NCBI RefSeq assembly: GCF_935825525.1
Contig: NZ_CAKXZT010000147.1
Span: 1-64,000 of the forward strand
Source: Mesorhizobium escarrei
GTDB taxonomy: Bacteria > Pseudomonadota > Alphaproteobacteria > Rhizobiales > Rhizobiaceae
Reading direction: 5' to 3'
DNA length: 64,000 nucleotides
A program made the position numbers and the translations under genes. Below are positions 41,229 through 50,035 of this stretch, piece by piece (the first letter of the stretch is position 1; the number at the start of each line of letters is the position of its first letter). Below the pieces are notes generated by a model. It was given only the letters and a program-made list of their open reading frames with translations, ran no database searches and was not told where the DNA came from.

Positions 41229-42169
41229 GCGTCGTGCTCGAACAGATTTTTCAGGTCGGCTTCCTGGCCGCGATCATCCGCATCGCCACGCCTTTGGCTT
41301 TCGCGACACTGGGCGAGATGTTCTCCGAGCGAGCCGGAGTGCTCAATCTCGGCATCGAGGGCATTATGCTGTTGTCGGCGATGACCGGCTTCACCGCGAC
41401 CAGCCTCAGCGGCAGTCTGTGGCTCGGCGTGCTTGCGGCGGTGCTGACCGGTGCGCTGATGGGTGCCGTGCATGCGTTGTTCACGGTGGCTCTCGGCCTC
41501 AGCCAGCATGTCTGCGGCATCGGTGTGACGCTGTTCTCGTCGGGCCTAGCCTATTTCCTCTACCGGCTGATCTTCGGCCAGCAATCGGTGCCGCCCAGCA
41601 TCAAGAGTTTCGAAACGCTGCCTATCCCTGTTCTCTCCGACATCCCGGTGCTCGGACCAGCGGTATTCAACCAGTTTTCGCTGGTATACATGGCTATGGC
41701 AGCCGTTCCCCTGGCTGCCTTCGTGCTCTACCGGACGCCGTGGGGCCTGTCGGTGCGCATGGTCGGCGAAAATCCGCGCGCCGCCGATTCGGCCGGCGTC
41801 GGCGTCATCGCCACGCGCTTCCAGGCGGTGGTTCTCGGCGGCGCGCTGATGGGGCTGGCCGGGGCTTTCCTGTCGATGGTGCAGTTCAACGCCTTCACCT
41901 TCGGCCTCGTCTCCGGGCGTGGCTGGGTGGCGATCGCGCTGGTTGTCTTCGGCCGCTGGGATCCCTGGCGTTCGGCGGGGGCGGCACTGCTGTTCGCCTT
42001 CGTCGATGCCTTGCAACTGCGCATGCAGGCGAGCGGGCTCGGCCATATTCCCTATGAGGCGTTCCTGATGCTGCCCTTCATCTTCACCATCGTCGCCATG
42101 GCGGTGATGTCGCGCAACGCCATCGCGCCTTCGGCGCTGCTCAAGCCGTTCCGCCGGGAAGAGCGCTGA
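41225..42169 (+). CDS. nucleoside-type ABC transporter permease 2
   Basis: A 314-residue permease, shorter than its partner as usual for this family, with MFSERAGVLNLGIEGIMLLS and MVGENPRAADSAGVGVIATR. It is the last gene of the BMP operon and is convergent with the molybdenum hydroxylase large subunit gene 60 bp downstream. Confidence 0.9.
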   Translation: MSVVLEQIFQVGFLAAIIRIATPLAFATLGEMFSERAGVLNLGIEGIMLLSAMTGFTATSLSGSLWLGVLAAVLTGALMGAVHALFTVALGLSQHVCGIGVTLFSSGLAYFLYRLIFGQQSVPPSIKSFETLPIPVLSDIPVLGPAVFNQFSLVYMAMAAVPLAAFVLYRTPWGLSVRMVGENPRAADSAGVGVIATRFQAVVLGGALMGLAGAFLSMVQFNAFTFGLVSGRGWVAIALVVFGRWDPWRSAGAALLFAFVDALQLRMQASGLGHIPYEAFLMLPFIFTIVAMAVMSRNAIAPSALLKPFRREER

Positions 42170-42229
42170 CAGGTTGGAGCGAAATGTCGGCCGATGGTCT
42201 CAACGAGGCGAGGGTGAGCACCTCCAAAT

Positions 42230-44449
42230 TCAGGCGTTGAGGGCCTTGAGCACGCGCTCCGGCAGGAACGGGTAGTGCCTGAGCCGCACGCCGCCGGTGA
42301 GCCGCGCCACCGCGTTGGCGATCGCCGGACCGATCGGCGGCAGGCCGACCTGGCCGATGCCCCCGATCGGATTCTCGGGCGTTGGAATCACGGTGACCTG
42401 GATATCGGGCGCCTCGGACATGCGCATCACCCGATAGGTGTCGAAGTTCGATTCCTGCACCTCGCCATCGACGATGTTGATCTGCTCGAACAACGCGTGG
42501 CTGGCACCCCCTGTGATCCCGGTAATCATCAGCGCTTCGATGTTGCGCGGCTGTACCGCTATCCCCGGGTCGACAGCGCACCACACGGTGTGCACGCGGA
42601 TCTCGCCGGTTTCCCGGTCAAGCGAGACCTCGGCGATCTCAGCGCAGTGGGAGCCAAAGGCGTCGGAATAGGCGACGCCCAACGCCCGCCCGTCGCGTTG
42701 GCGGTCCCATTCCGCCATCTGGGCGACGGTCTCGACGACCTTTCGCGCCCGCGGCTGGTCCTTCAGGAGCTCCAGCCGAAGCGCCACGGGATCGACCCCC
42801 TTGGCGGTGGCGATTTCGTCGATGACACATTCGATGCCGAACCTGGTATAGCCAACCCCGACCGCGAACCAGAAGCCTATGTCCAGGCCGTTATCCTGGC
42901 GGATGTATTCGATCTGATGCGCAGGGACGGCATAGTTGAAATGCGCACCCTCGGTCACCACACTGTCGTGGCCGCCTTCGCTCTCGAACAGCTGAGGCAT
43001 TGTGCGGGCGAAAATCGAATCCGCCACGATGCGGTGCCGCCAGCCGACGATGTTGCCGTCAGCGTCGAGCCCGACCTGCACATGTTGCGCTTCGAGTGGC
43101 CGGTACTTGCCATGCCGGACGTCGTCTTCGCGGCTCCAGATGACCTTGACCGGGCGGCCTTGCACCGCCTTGGCCAGCGACACTGCATCGATAATGAAGT
43201 CGGCCTCGGCTTTGCGACCAAAACCGCCGCCGAGCAGGGTGGTGTTCACCTTGACCTTGTCAGGGGTGGTGCCTGCCACCTCCGCGGCAAAGCCCTGGGT
43301 GCCTGTTGGGCCTTGCGTCGGCGCCCAGACTTCAACCGTATCGCCCATCACGAGCGCCGTGGCGTTCATCGGCTCCATGGTTGCATGGTGAACATGGTCG
43401 CTCATGTAATCGACCTCGATGACCGTTGCGGCCTTTGAAATCGCGGCCTGTGCGTCTGCTTCCGTGGCAGCGCTGACGCCGGTTTGGGCGAGGTCGCGGC
43501 CAACGCTGCGATACGCTTCCAACAGACGGTCGCTGTTATAGTTGCGGATCCGCGATGACGTGGTCCATGTAACGTCGAGCAGATCCTTGGCCTGCCTCGT
43601 CGCCTCGACCGTCTCGCCGATGATGCCGACGCCGTAGGGCAGCGGAACGATGTGCGTGATGCCCGGCACGGTCCTGGCTTCGGTATCGTTGATGGTTTCT
43701 GGCTGCTCACCCTGGACGGGCGCCCGCAGCACCGCTCCGTAGAGCATGTCCGGAAGCTGCACGTCGATGCCGAAGATCGCGGTGCCGTCGACCTTCGAGG
43801 GTATGTCGACACGCGGTATCGTCAGCTTTCCGATATAGCGCCACTGATCGCTCGGCTTCAGATCGGCATCGGTCGCCTGCGGCAGCGGATCCGGAAGCGT
43901 GCCGACCGCGGCGACCTCGCCGTAGTCGAGCGAGCGGCCAGACCGCGCGTGCACGACCCGGTTGGGCACGGTGGTGAGTTCGCTCACCGGAACGTTGAGC
44001 ATGTCGGCAGCACTCGCCAGGATGATCTTGCGGGTCTGGGCGCCGACCAGGCGCAACATACCGTAATAGCCCCGCGTGGATTCGCTGCCGCCGGTGAGCT
44101 GTACGCCGTAAAAGCCAGGGTTGCCGTATTTTTCCGCGTCGGACGGAGCCTGGACGACGCGGACCTTGTGCCAATCGGCGTCCATGTCCTCGGCGATGAG
44201 CAGCGGCAGCGTTGTCATGATGCCCTGACCCATCTCGGACGCAGGTGACATGATGGTAAGGGTGCCGTCGGCCGCGATGGTCAGCCAGGCGTTCGGCCGG
44301 TAACCGCCCTCGACCGCCGGCGCCATGCTGGCGCCCGAGGCATCCTGGAGCAGGCCGCCGAACGCAACCGCGATGCCGGTGGCGCAGACGGTAATGAGAA
44401 AGCTGCGCCGCGAGAGCGCTCTGGTGTGCAGTTGCAATCTCTGGGTCAT
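42230..44449 (-). CDS. molybdopterin-dependent hydroxylase large subunit (IorB-like)
   Basis: A 739-residue molybdenum hydroxylase subunit of the isoquinoline 1-oxidoreductase/aldehyde oxidoreductase type. It has a twin-arginine signal (LSRRSFLITVCATG), so a periplasmic or membrane-bound location is expected. Motifs: EMGQGIMTTLPLLIAEDMD and TTLLGGGFGRKAEADFI bind the cofactor. At residue 700, within GGIGQVGLPPIGPAIANA, Gln stands where family members carry the catalytic Glu (G-E-P-G). The substrate is unknown. The start at 44449 lies 5 bp from the small-subunit stop; the longer frame runs through that gene. Confidence 0.85.
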   Translation of the reverse strand: MTQRLQLHTRALSRRSFLITVCATGIAVAFGGLLQDASGASMAPAVEGGYRPNAWLTIAADGTLTIMSPASEMGQGIMTTLPLLIAEDMDADWHKVRVVQAPSDAEKYGNPGFYGVQLTGGSESTRGYYGMLRLVGAQTRKIILASAADMLNVPVSELTTVPNRVVHARSGRSLDYGEVAAVGTLPDPLPQATDADLKPSDQWRYIGKLTIPRVDIPSKVDGTAIFGIDVQLPDMLYGAVLRAPVQGEQPETINDTEARTVPGITHIVPLPYGVGIIGETVEATRQAKDLLDVTWTTSSRIRNYNSDRLLEAYRSVGRDLAQTGVSAATEADAQAAISKAATVIEVDYMSDHVHHATMEPMNATALVMGDTVEVWAPTQGPTGTQGFAAEVAGTTPDKVKVNTTLLGGGFGRKAEADFIIDAVSLAKAVQGRPVKVIWSREDDVRHGKYRPLEAQHVQVGLDADGNIVGWRHRIVADSIFARTMPQLFESEGGHDSVVTEGAHFNYAVPAHQIEYIRQDNGLDIGFWFAVGVGYTRFGIECVIDEIATAKGVDPVALRLELLKDQPRARKVVETVAQMAEWDRQRDGRALGVAYSDAFGSHCAEIAEVSLDRETGEIRVHTVWCAVDPGIAVQPRNIEALMITGITGGASHALFEQINIVDGEVQESNFDTYRVMRMSEAPDIQVTVIPTPENPIGGIGQVGLPPIGPAIANAVARLTGGVRLRHYPFLPERVLKALNA

Positions 44450-44454
44450 GGCGC

Positions 44455-44907
44455 TCAGGCCTCCCGTGCGGCGCGCTGAATGGCACTGATGATTCGCACA
44501 TAGGTCCCGCAGCGGCAGATGTTGCCGTCCATGTATTCGACGATCTGGTCGCGGGTCGGGTTGGGATTGCTCTTGAGGAGCGCCGCCGCCTGCATGATCT
44601 GCCCGGACTGGCAATAGCCGCATTGCGGCACCTGCTCGGCGATCCAGGCCTGCTGCAGCGGATGGCTGGCGTCCTGCGACAGGCCTTCGATCGTCGTCAC
44701 TTCCATTCCGGCCACGTCCTGAAGCAGGGTTACACAGGACCGCGTCGGCTCGCCGTCGACGTGAACGGTGCAGGCGCCACATTGCGCGATGCCGCAGCCG
44801 AATTTGGTGCCGGTGAGCTTCAGATGCTCCCGTATCACCCACAAGAGCGGCGTATCTGGCGCGGCGGCAAGATCTACCGCCCGCCCATTGATCGTGAACG
44901 CTGTCAT
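44455..44907 (-). CDS. (2Fe-2S)-binding small subunit of the molybdenum hydroxylase
   Basis: A 150-residue iron-sulphur subunit with the ferredoxin-type cluster FGCGIAQCGACTVHVDGEPT plus a later Cys, and the C-terminal helical cluster QCGYCQSGQIM with GNICRCGTY. It passes electrons from the molybdenum centre to an acceptor, likely a cytochrome not encoded here. The start at 44907 (MTAFTINGR) is preferred to an ATG ten codons upstream. It is followed 5 bp later by the large subunit. Confidence 0.93.
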   Translation of the reverse strand: MTAFTINGRAVDLAAAPDTPLLWVIREHLKLTGTKFGCGIAQCGACTVHVDGEPTRSCVTLLQDVAGMEVTTIEGLSQDASHPLQQAWIAEQVPQCGYCQSGQIMQAAALLKSNPNPTRDQIVEYMDGNICRCGTYVRIISAIQRAAREA

Positions 44908-45053
44908 GACCCTTGGTCCCTTATCTGGCGCAATCATCTGGCATCATCCAGTGACGATGGCGACTTTATCCGAGTTATCCATGAAATTTTTCTGCGTAAT
45001 TCACGACGACAACATATGAATGTTTCAAAAATTCCGATCATTACTGCATCGGT

Positions 45054-45090
45054 TGCCACATTGGCTGAGGCGTTGTTATAAAATAGCCAA
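45054..45090 (+). promoter_or_regulatory. sigma70-like promoter with overlapping inverted repeat, upstream of araC
   Basis: TTGCCA at 45054-45059 and TATAAA at 45077-45082 are separated by exactly 17 bp, a good -35/-10 pair for the AraC gene starting at 45153. An inverted repeat TTGGCT (45061-45066) and AGCCAA (45085-45090) brackets the -10 element, a placement suited to repression. The AraC protein itself or another regulator may bind there. Confidence 0.5.
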
Positions 45091-45152
45091 TTGAGGAGAT
45101 GCGGTCTATGCTGTAAAGTCCGTAAAATCTTCGCAATCGTCCGGGACGCCTC

Positions 45153-46235
45153 ATGGATCCGCTCTCAGATGTGCTGTCGCTGCTGAAGCCACGCAGTTAT
45201 GTGTCCGCTGGCTTCGACGCGGGTGGAAACTGGTCGATCCAGTTCTCGGACCAGCACGAACGCATCAAATGCTACGCTGTGGTTTCCGGCGGGTGCTGGC
45301 TCTCCGTGGAAGGCGTTGCCGACGCGGTGCGCCTGGAGAAGGGAGACTGCTTCGTGCTGCCGAGTGGGCGGCCTTTCCGCCTCGCAAGCGACATGACTTT
45401 GACGCCTGTCGAAGCCGGCACGATTTTTCCTCCCGCGCGCGCAGGCGGCGTCGTGACGTATAATGGCGGCGGTGATTTCTTTCTTGTCGGTAGCCGATTC
45501 GCCGTCAGCGGCGATCATGCCGGCATCCTGTTGGGCATGCTGCCACCCATCGTCCATATCCGGAAAGAAACGGATCAGGCGGCGCTGCGCTGGTCGGTGG
45601 AGCGGATGATGCAGGAACTGCACGAGCCGCAGCCCGGCGGTGTCCTGGTCGCGCAACACCTCGCTCACATGATGTTGGTTCAGGCCCTGCGCCTTTATCT
45701 GGCGGAAGGGCTGGGAGGTGGCGTTGGATGGTTCTTCGCCCTGGCGGATAGACAGATGGCTGCTGCGATCAACGCCATGCATGACGATCCGGCGCATCGC
45801 TGGACGTTGCAGGAGCTGGCGCAGCGTGCCGGCATGTCGCGATCGACCTTTGCCCTGAAATTCAAGGAGATGGTTGGGACGTCACCGATGGAGTACCTGA
45901 CGAACTGGCGAATGCTGCTGGCGGGCGACAGGCTGGCGAACTCCAGCGATCCAATTTCCGTCATTGCCCTGTCGCTCGGCTACGAATCCGAAAGCGCCTT
46001 CAGCACGGCCTTCAAGAGGGTCATGGACTGTACACCACGGCAATATGGCCGTGGCCGGAACCCCGCTTCCTCTTCAGCGTTCAACACGCGCCCAGAGGAC
46101 ACGGCCGCTGCCCGCTGGTTTGAAAGCCGGTTGATCCAGCCCGAGCCGAAGGGAATTCTCAGCCGCCGCTTAGCGCCCGCATCACATTCGGCAGCGCCGG
46201 CAGCGTCAACAAAACCGTGCCGGCAAGCCAGATAG
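45153..46235 (+). CDS. AraC family transcriptional regulator
   Basis: A 360-residue AraC regulator. The N-terminal cupin-like sensing domain (about 20-190, AraC_binding_2/cupin_6 type) is followed by two helix-turn-helix units at about 210-300: WTLQELAQRAGMSRSTFALK and DPISVIALSLGYESESAFS with FSTAFKRVMDCTPRQY. A 55-residue disordered tail follows, and the last 77 bp overlap the 3' end of the convergent membrane-protein gene. It is divergent from the molybdenum hydroxylase genes and likely controls them. Confidence 0.87.
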   Translation: MDPLSDVLSLLKPRSYVSAGFDAGGNWSIQFSDQHERIKCYAVVSGGCWLSVEGVADAVRLEKGDCFVLPSGRPFRLASDMTLTPVEAGTIFPPARAGGVVTYNGGGDFFLVGSRFAVSGDHAGILLGMLPPIVHIRKETDQAALRWSVERMMQELHEPQPGGVLVAQHLAHMMLVQALRLYLAEGLGGGVGWFFALADRQMAAAINAMHDDPAHRWTLQELAQRAGMSRSTFALKFKEMVGTSPMEYLTNWRMLLAGDRLANSSDPISVIALSLGYESESAFSTAFKRVMDCTPRQYGRGRNPASSSAFNTRPEDTAAARWFESRLIQPEPKGILSRRLAPASHSAAPAASTKPCRQAR

Positions 46236-46479
46236 ACGAGACGACGATGCTCCTGGGGCGCGCCGACCACCGCTCATAGAGCGCGGCTGGCACGCCGGCG
46301 AGCATGATGGTCATCGTCGACAGGATCAGCGCACTTGCCATGTAAACGATCTGGCTTAAGGGAGGTGCCCAGCCCGGATACCAGACCGGATAGAACAGGA
46401 ACACCATCAGCACCCACGGCGAAAAGATACCGTTGACGATGGCGACCGCCATGACCGGCACAAGTGCGTTTCTGTCCAT
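46159..46479 (-). CDS. small integral membrane protein, function unknown
   Basis: A 106-residue protein with three predicted membrane helices (about 6-28, 40-62, 78-98): VPVMAVAIVNGIFSPWVLMV, MASALILSTMTIMLAGVPAA and SIWLAGTVLLTLPALPNVM. I do not recognise the family. It starts 5 bp after the YggT stop, so it belongs to that small membrane operon. Its 3' end overlaps the AraC gene on the opposite strand by 77 bp. Confidence 0.65.
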   Translation of the reverse strand: MDRNALVPVMAVAIVNGIFSPWVLMVFLFYPVWYPGWAPPLSQIVYMASALILSTMTIMLAGVPAALYERWSARPRSIVVSSIWLAGTVLLTLPALPNVMRALSGG

Positions 46480-46483
46480 TGCC

Positions 46484-46792
46484 TCAACCCCCCTGCGAAG
46501 CCATTGGCGCAATGCCGAAATTGATCAGCAAGACGAGATAGAACACGCGCAAGGCCATAAGCCAGAGCACGCTGAAGACGATCACCACCGGCTGGGTCAG
46601 GATCGACGGCGTAATGGTCCGCACGACCCTCAGGAACGGGTCCGTGACAGTCTTGAAGAAGCGCCAGATGTAGTTGTCCCAGCTTTCGGGCACGAAGAGA
46701 CCGAGCACGAGACGCCCGATCAGCGTGTACATCAGCGCGGCGAGGATGAAATTCGGGATGTGGAAATACCAATAGGACCAGAAATCGTTCAT
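46484..46792 (-). CDS. YggT family membrane protein
   Basis: A 102-residue YggT protein with two membrane helices (about 13-35 and 70-95) and the family motif WDNYIWRFFKTVTDPFLRVVR followed by ITPSILTQPVVIV. YggT proteins are linked to osmotic stress and cation homeostasis or membrane-protein positioning. It lies downstream of the symporter and terminator, in an operon with the small membrane protein at 46159. Confidence 0.78.
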   Translation of the reverse strand: MNDFWSYWYFHIPNFILAALMYTLIGRLVLGLFVPESWDNYIWRFFKTVTDPFLRVVRTITPSILTQPVVIVFSVLWLMALRVFYLVLLINFGIAPMASQGG

Positions 46793-46851
46793 ATGGAATT
46801 TTCCAGGCAGCGGCGGCGCCGCGTTATGCCAGCGGCGCCCCCGAAATGAAA

Positions 46852-46875
46852 GCGGGGTCCGTCGCCGGACCCCGC
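46852..46875 (-). terminator. intrinsic terminator of the symporter operon
   Basis: A perfect 9-bp stem (gcggggtcc/ggaccccgc) with a 6-base loop lies 26 bp after the symporter stop. On the minus strand it is followed by tttcatttc, a T-rich tract, so a Rho-independent terminator is likely. Confidence 0.8.
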
Positions 46876-46900
46876 CTCGAGCGCCGATCGCTATGCGCGA

Positions 46901-48766
46901 TCAGGCAATCTTTTCTTCCATCATCTGCTTGCCCCGGGGTATACGGATTTCCTCGATGAAATCTTGCATATCCCGGGAGGGCGCCCTGGTGAGAAGGCTG
47001 ACGATGATCATCACGGCGAAGCCCACCGGCAGTCCGAAAGTCGCCGACGAGATGTTCTTCACCCCCCACCACAGTTCCATGTTGGGCGTCGCCTTGTCGA
47101 AATCGGCGCCGTACTGGGTCATCACCAGATAGAAGAGGGTGATGCCGAAGCCTGCGATCATGCCGGCGACAGCGCCCGTCGAGTTGGCGCGCTTCCACCA
47201 GACGCCGAGCACCAGCGCCGGGAACAGGCCGCCGGCGGCAAGCGAGAACGCCCACGACACCATCGACAGGATGTCGGACGGCTTGGTCGACGCGACGTAG
47301 GCGGCCAGCACCGCGACCATAACCAGCAGGATGCGGGACACGATCAGGCGCCGCGACGTCGGCGCATTCTGGTCGATCATCTTGTAGTAGATGTCGTGGC
47401 TGAGCGCGTTGGCGATGGCCAGCAGCAGGCCGTCCGCCGTCGATAGCGCGGCGGCAAGGCCGCCGGCGGCGACGAGGCCGGAGATGACGTAAGGCATGCC
47501 GGCCATTTCCGGTGTGGCCAGCACGATCATGTCGGCGTTGAGGTTGATGTCGGCGAAGGAAAGTGCCGTCACGCCCTTTTCGGCGCAGGCAGCGACGATC
47601 GCCGCAGTGTCCGTCGCCGCCTGGCCGCAGATCTGCACGAGCGTATTGTCGGCAGCGGCCCAGCGCATCATCCATCCGGCTTTCTCGGCGATGTTTTCAG
47701 GCGTCAGCCCCGACGCCACCAGGTCGAGCATCGTCCACTTGGCGAACGCCGCATAGGCAGGCGCCGTGAAGTAGAGGATGAAGATGAACAGCAGCGACCA
47801 GGCGACCGAGACGCGTGCTTCACGCACCGACGGGGTGGTGAAGTAGCGCATCAGGACGTGCGGCAGCGACGCGGTACCGACCATCAGGCAGAGGATGAGC
47901 AGGAAGTAGTTCTTGGCATCGTAGCCGCCATGCGCGAATGGGGTGATGTGATGCAACGTGATGCCCTGCGCCGTCTCAAGCGCGGTGATGTTCGCCAGCG
48001 CCTGGCCCTGCATCAATTGCGGGATCGGAATGCCGGTCTTCACCGTGGACATCCAGATGGCGGGGATCAGATAGGCGATGATCAGCACGATGTACTGGGC
48101 GACCTGCGTCCAGGTGACGGCGCGCATGCCGCCGAGCATTGAGCACACCAGGATGCCGGCGAGGCCGACATAGACTGCTACGTTGAAGTCGATACCAAGG
48201 AAGCGAGCCGAGATCAGCCCGGTGCCGAAAATCTGCGCGACCACATAGGTGAACGAGCAGGAGAACAGAACGATCACGCCGATGAAGCGGGCGAGATTGC
48301 CGCCATAGCGCGCCGACAGGAAGTCGGGAACCGTGTAGGCGCCGAACTTGCGCAGATAAGGCGCAACGAGGATTGCCACGAGCACGTAGCCGCCGGTCCA
48401 GCCGAGCACGAAACCGAGGCCGTCATAGCCGAGCAGGTAGAGCGAGCCGGCCATGCCGATGAAGGAAGCCGCCGACATCCAATCGGCGCCGGTCGCCATG
48501 CCGTTGTAGAGCGCCGGTACGCGACGCCCGGCGACGTAATATTCGCCGACGTGCATGGTGCGGCTCAGGACGCCGATCACCGCGTAGATGACGATGGTAA
48601 AGCCCATGAACAGGTAGCCGATTACAACATTTTCGACGCCTATGGCGCTCAAGATAGCCATCAGGATAATGAAGGCTATGAAGCCGCCGGTGTAGAGGCT
48701 GTAGATGCGGCCGAGATTGGAGGTGAAGTCGCCTCCGCCTGCGGTGGTAGATGTCGTGTTAGCCAT
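46901..48766 (-). CDS. sodium:solute symporter (SSS family, VC_2705/ActP-like)
   Basis: A 621-residue symporter with about 13-14 membrane helices. Motifs include YYVAGRRVPALYNGMATGAD, the sodium-site region AASFIGMAGSLYLLGYDGLG, RYGGNLARFIGV and LSTADGLLLAIANALSHDIY. This subfamily moves short monocarboxylates such as acetate or pyruvate with sodium or protons. A 100-residue insertion near 390-460 distinguishes the VC_2705 group. It is 15 bp downstream of a DUF4212 gene, its usual partner. Confidence 0.9.
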   Translation of the reverse strand: MANTTSTTAGGGDFTSNLGRIYSLYTGGFIAFIILMAILSAIGVENVVIGYLFMGFTIVIYAVIGVLSRTMHVGEYYVAGRRVPALYNGMATGADWMSAASFIGMAGSLYLLGYDGLGFVLGWTGGYVLVAILVAPYLRKFGAYTVPDFLSARYGGNLARFIGVIVLFSCSFTYVVAQIFGTGLISARFLGIDFNVAVYVGLAGILVCSMLGGMRAVTWTQVAQYIVLIIAYLIPAIWMSTVKTGIPIPQLMQGQALANITALETAQGITLHHITPFAHGGYDAKNYFLLILCLMVGTASLPHVLMRYFTTPSVREARVSVAWSLLFIFILYFTAPAYAAFAKWTMLDLVASGLTPENIAEKAGWMMRWAAADNTLVQICGQAATDTAAIVAACAEKGVTALSFADINLNADMIVLATPEMAGMPYVISGLVAAGGLAAALSTADGLLLAIANALSHDIYYKMIDQNAPTSRRLIVSRILLVMVAVLAAYVASTKPSDILSMVSWAFSLAAGGLFPALVLGVWWKRANSTGAVAGMIAGFGITLFYLVMTQYGADFDKATPNMELWWGVKNISSATFGLPVGFAVMIIVSLLTRAPSRDMQDFIEEIRIPRGKQMMEEKIA

Positions 48767-48781
48767 TGAAGTTCCCCCCGA

Positions 48782-49036
48782 TCAATCTTCATTGACATGA
48801 TGCTCTTCGTCGATCGCGTTCTGGCGCCGTGCGAACCAGAACAGCATGACGACGAAGGCGATGAGCGAACCCTGGGCGGCCATGTAGAAGCCGAGCGGAA
48901 AACCAAAAATGACGATGGTGTTGAGTTGCTCCACGAACATGTGGATGACGTAACCGAAGAACACCCACAGGCCCAGCATGACGAACATGAGGCTCTTGGT
49001 CTTGTTCCAATAACTTATGCGGTCTGGCGTCGCCAT
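48782..49036 (-). CDS. DUF4212 protein, small subunit of sodium/substrate symporter
   Basis: An 84-residue protein with two membrane helices and the DUF4212 core YWNKTKSLMFVMLGLWVFFG and GFYMAAQGSLIAFVVMLFWF. It is found almost always beside VC_2705-type symporters. The start MATPDRISYW at 49036 is preferred to ATG/GTG codons further upstream. It starts the symporter operon. Confidence 0.88.
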   Translation of the reverse strand: MATPDRISYWNKTKSLMFVMLGLWVFFGYVIHMFVEQLNTIVIFGFPLGFYMAAQGSLIAFVVMLFWFARRQNAIDEEHHVNED

Positions 49037-49339
49037 AGCGTTGAACCCTCCCTTGGTTGGCAGCTTGCGAACCGTCTCGACCACAAGGTGCCGTTTAAAG
49101 CTTGCCTCTTCCGCTGACGCGGAAGCCCTCCGGCATATGTTGCGGCCAGGTATAGAATCAGCCGACCGTAACTTTGTAGGAGTATCACTTTTTGTCGCAG
49201 CTGTTCATACGACTTTAGAATCGGTGAGAGGACTGAAGTATCGATGAGAGGACTTGAATCGGCAAGAGGACTGGCGGTGCGGCGTCGCGGAGGCTAAACG
49301 TTCAACATCGGTTGGAAACAAAACCGAAGGGAGAGCGCC
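49037..49339. other. gene-free divergent spacer
   Basis: About 300 bp between the DUF4212 start and the start of the gene at 49340. I see no coding frame. It carries three direct repeats at 49221-49276 close to the rightward gene and must hold promoters for both directions. Confidence 0.6.
49221..49276 (+). repeat. three imperfect direct repeats of 18-20 bp
   Basis: Copies start at 49221 (tcggtgagaggactgaag), 49241 (tcgatgagaggacttgaa) and 49259 (tcggcaagaggactggcg), sharing the core GAGGACT at spacings of 20 and 18 bp, close to two helical turns. They lie 64-119 bp upstream of the start at 49340. Direct repeats in phase suggest an activator or response-regulator site. Confidence 0.65.
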
Positions 49340-49972
49340 ATGGGCCTGCTGAACGACCTGTTGCCCGAGTTCCTGCGCGAGCCGCAGCCGATCGTCAGCG
49401 TCGACGACCTGGCTGACTTCATGGATTCGCGCGCCGCCTTCCTGGCCCAGAAAAGCATCGTCGAGTTCTGCCGCGTCAGGGCGGGGGTCTACTGGCAGAA
49501 GCTGTTCAGCGAGAAGGAGTTCCAGGCGGCGCTCAACCATTCACGCTGGCGCGCCTACCCTGCGTGTTACGCCATGATGGCGGAAATGGTGGAGGGTGCG
49601 CTGCGCGAACCCGCCGGCTTGCGCCAGCGGGGCTTGCCAGCGGCGCTGGAAAAAGTGGCCCTGGCAAGCTTCTCCAAATATGCCGTTCCGGAGGGCTCGC
49701 CCCCCACTTTCTGGGAGGACGCCGCCGAGCTCACACGTCAACGCCTCGCCGCCACTCAGATCGGTCCGCCGCGCCCGGTGCGCGAGATTCCCGAGCCGCT
49801 GGCGCGAACGGTTTTCGAGATGGTCCCGATCCACCCCAATCTCCTGACCAACGACTACGACTATATCTTCAACTTCCTGAGAATGAATCTGCTGCGCGCG
49901 CATGAGGATTTCCTAGAGCAGGCTGATCGCAGTGCGCTCGTCGACGAGTTGCTGGGCGCGGCGCGCATCTGA
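49340..49972 (+). CDS. conserved hypothetical protein next to the symporter locus
   Basis: A 210-residue soluble protein, rich in helices and with no membrane segment or motif I recognise. The N-terminus reads MGLLNDLLPEFLREPQPIVS. A GGGAG site lies close to the ATG at 49340. It is divergent from the symporter operon and convergent with the exonuclease-CBS-DUF294 gene, with which a functional link is plausible since this set of genes often travels with VC_2705 symporters. No function is proposed. Confidence 0.7.
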   Translation: MGLLNDLLPEFLREPQPIVSVDDLADFMDSRAAFLAQKSIVEFCRVRAGVYWQKLFSEKEFQAALNHSRWRAYPACYAMMAEMVEGALREPAGLRQRGLPAALEKVALASFSKYAVPEGSPPTFWEDAAELTRQRLAATQIGPPRPVREIPEPLARTVFEMVPIHPNLLTNDYDYIFNFLRMNLLRAHEDFLEQADRSALVDELLGAARI

Positions 49973-50035
49973 GTTTTGTTCCGCGCCGATTTCCAAGGCT
50001 TCCCCTTCGGCCTCGCGCCGTCCGAGCGTCGCCGG

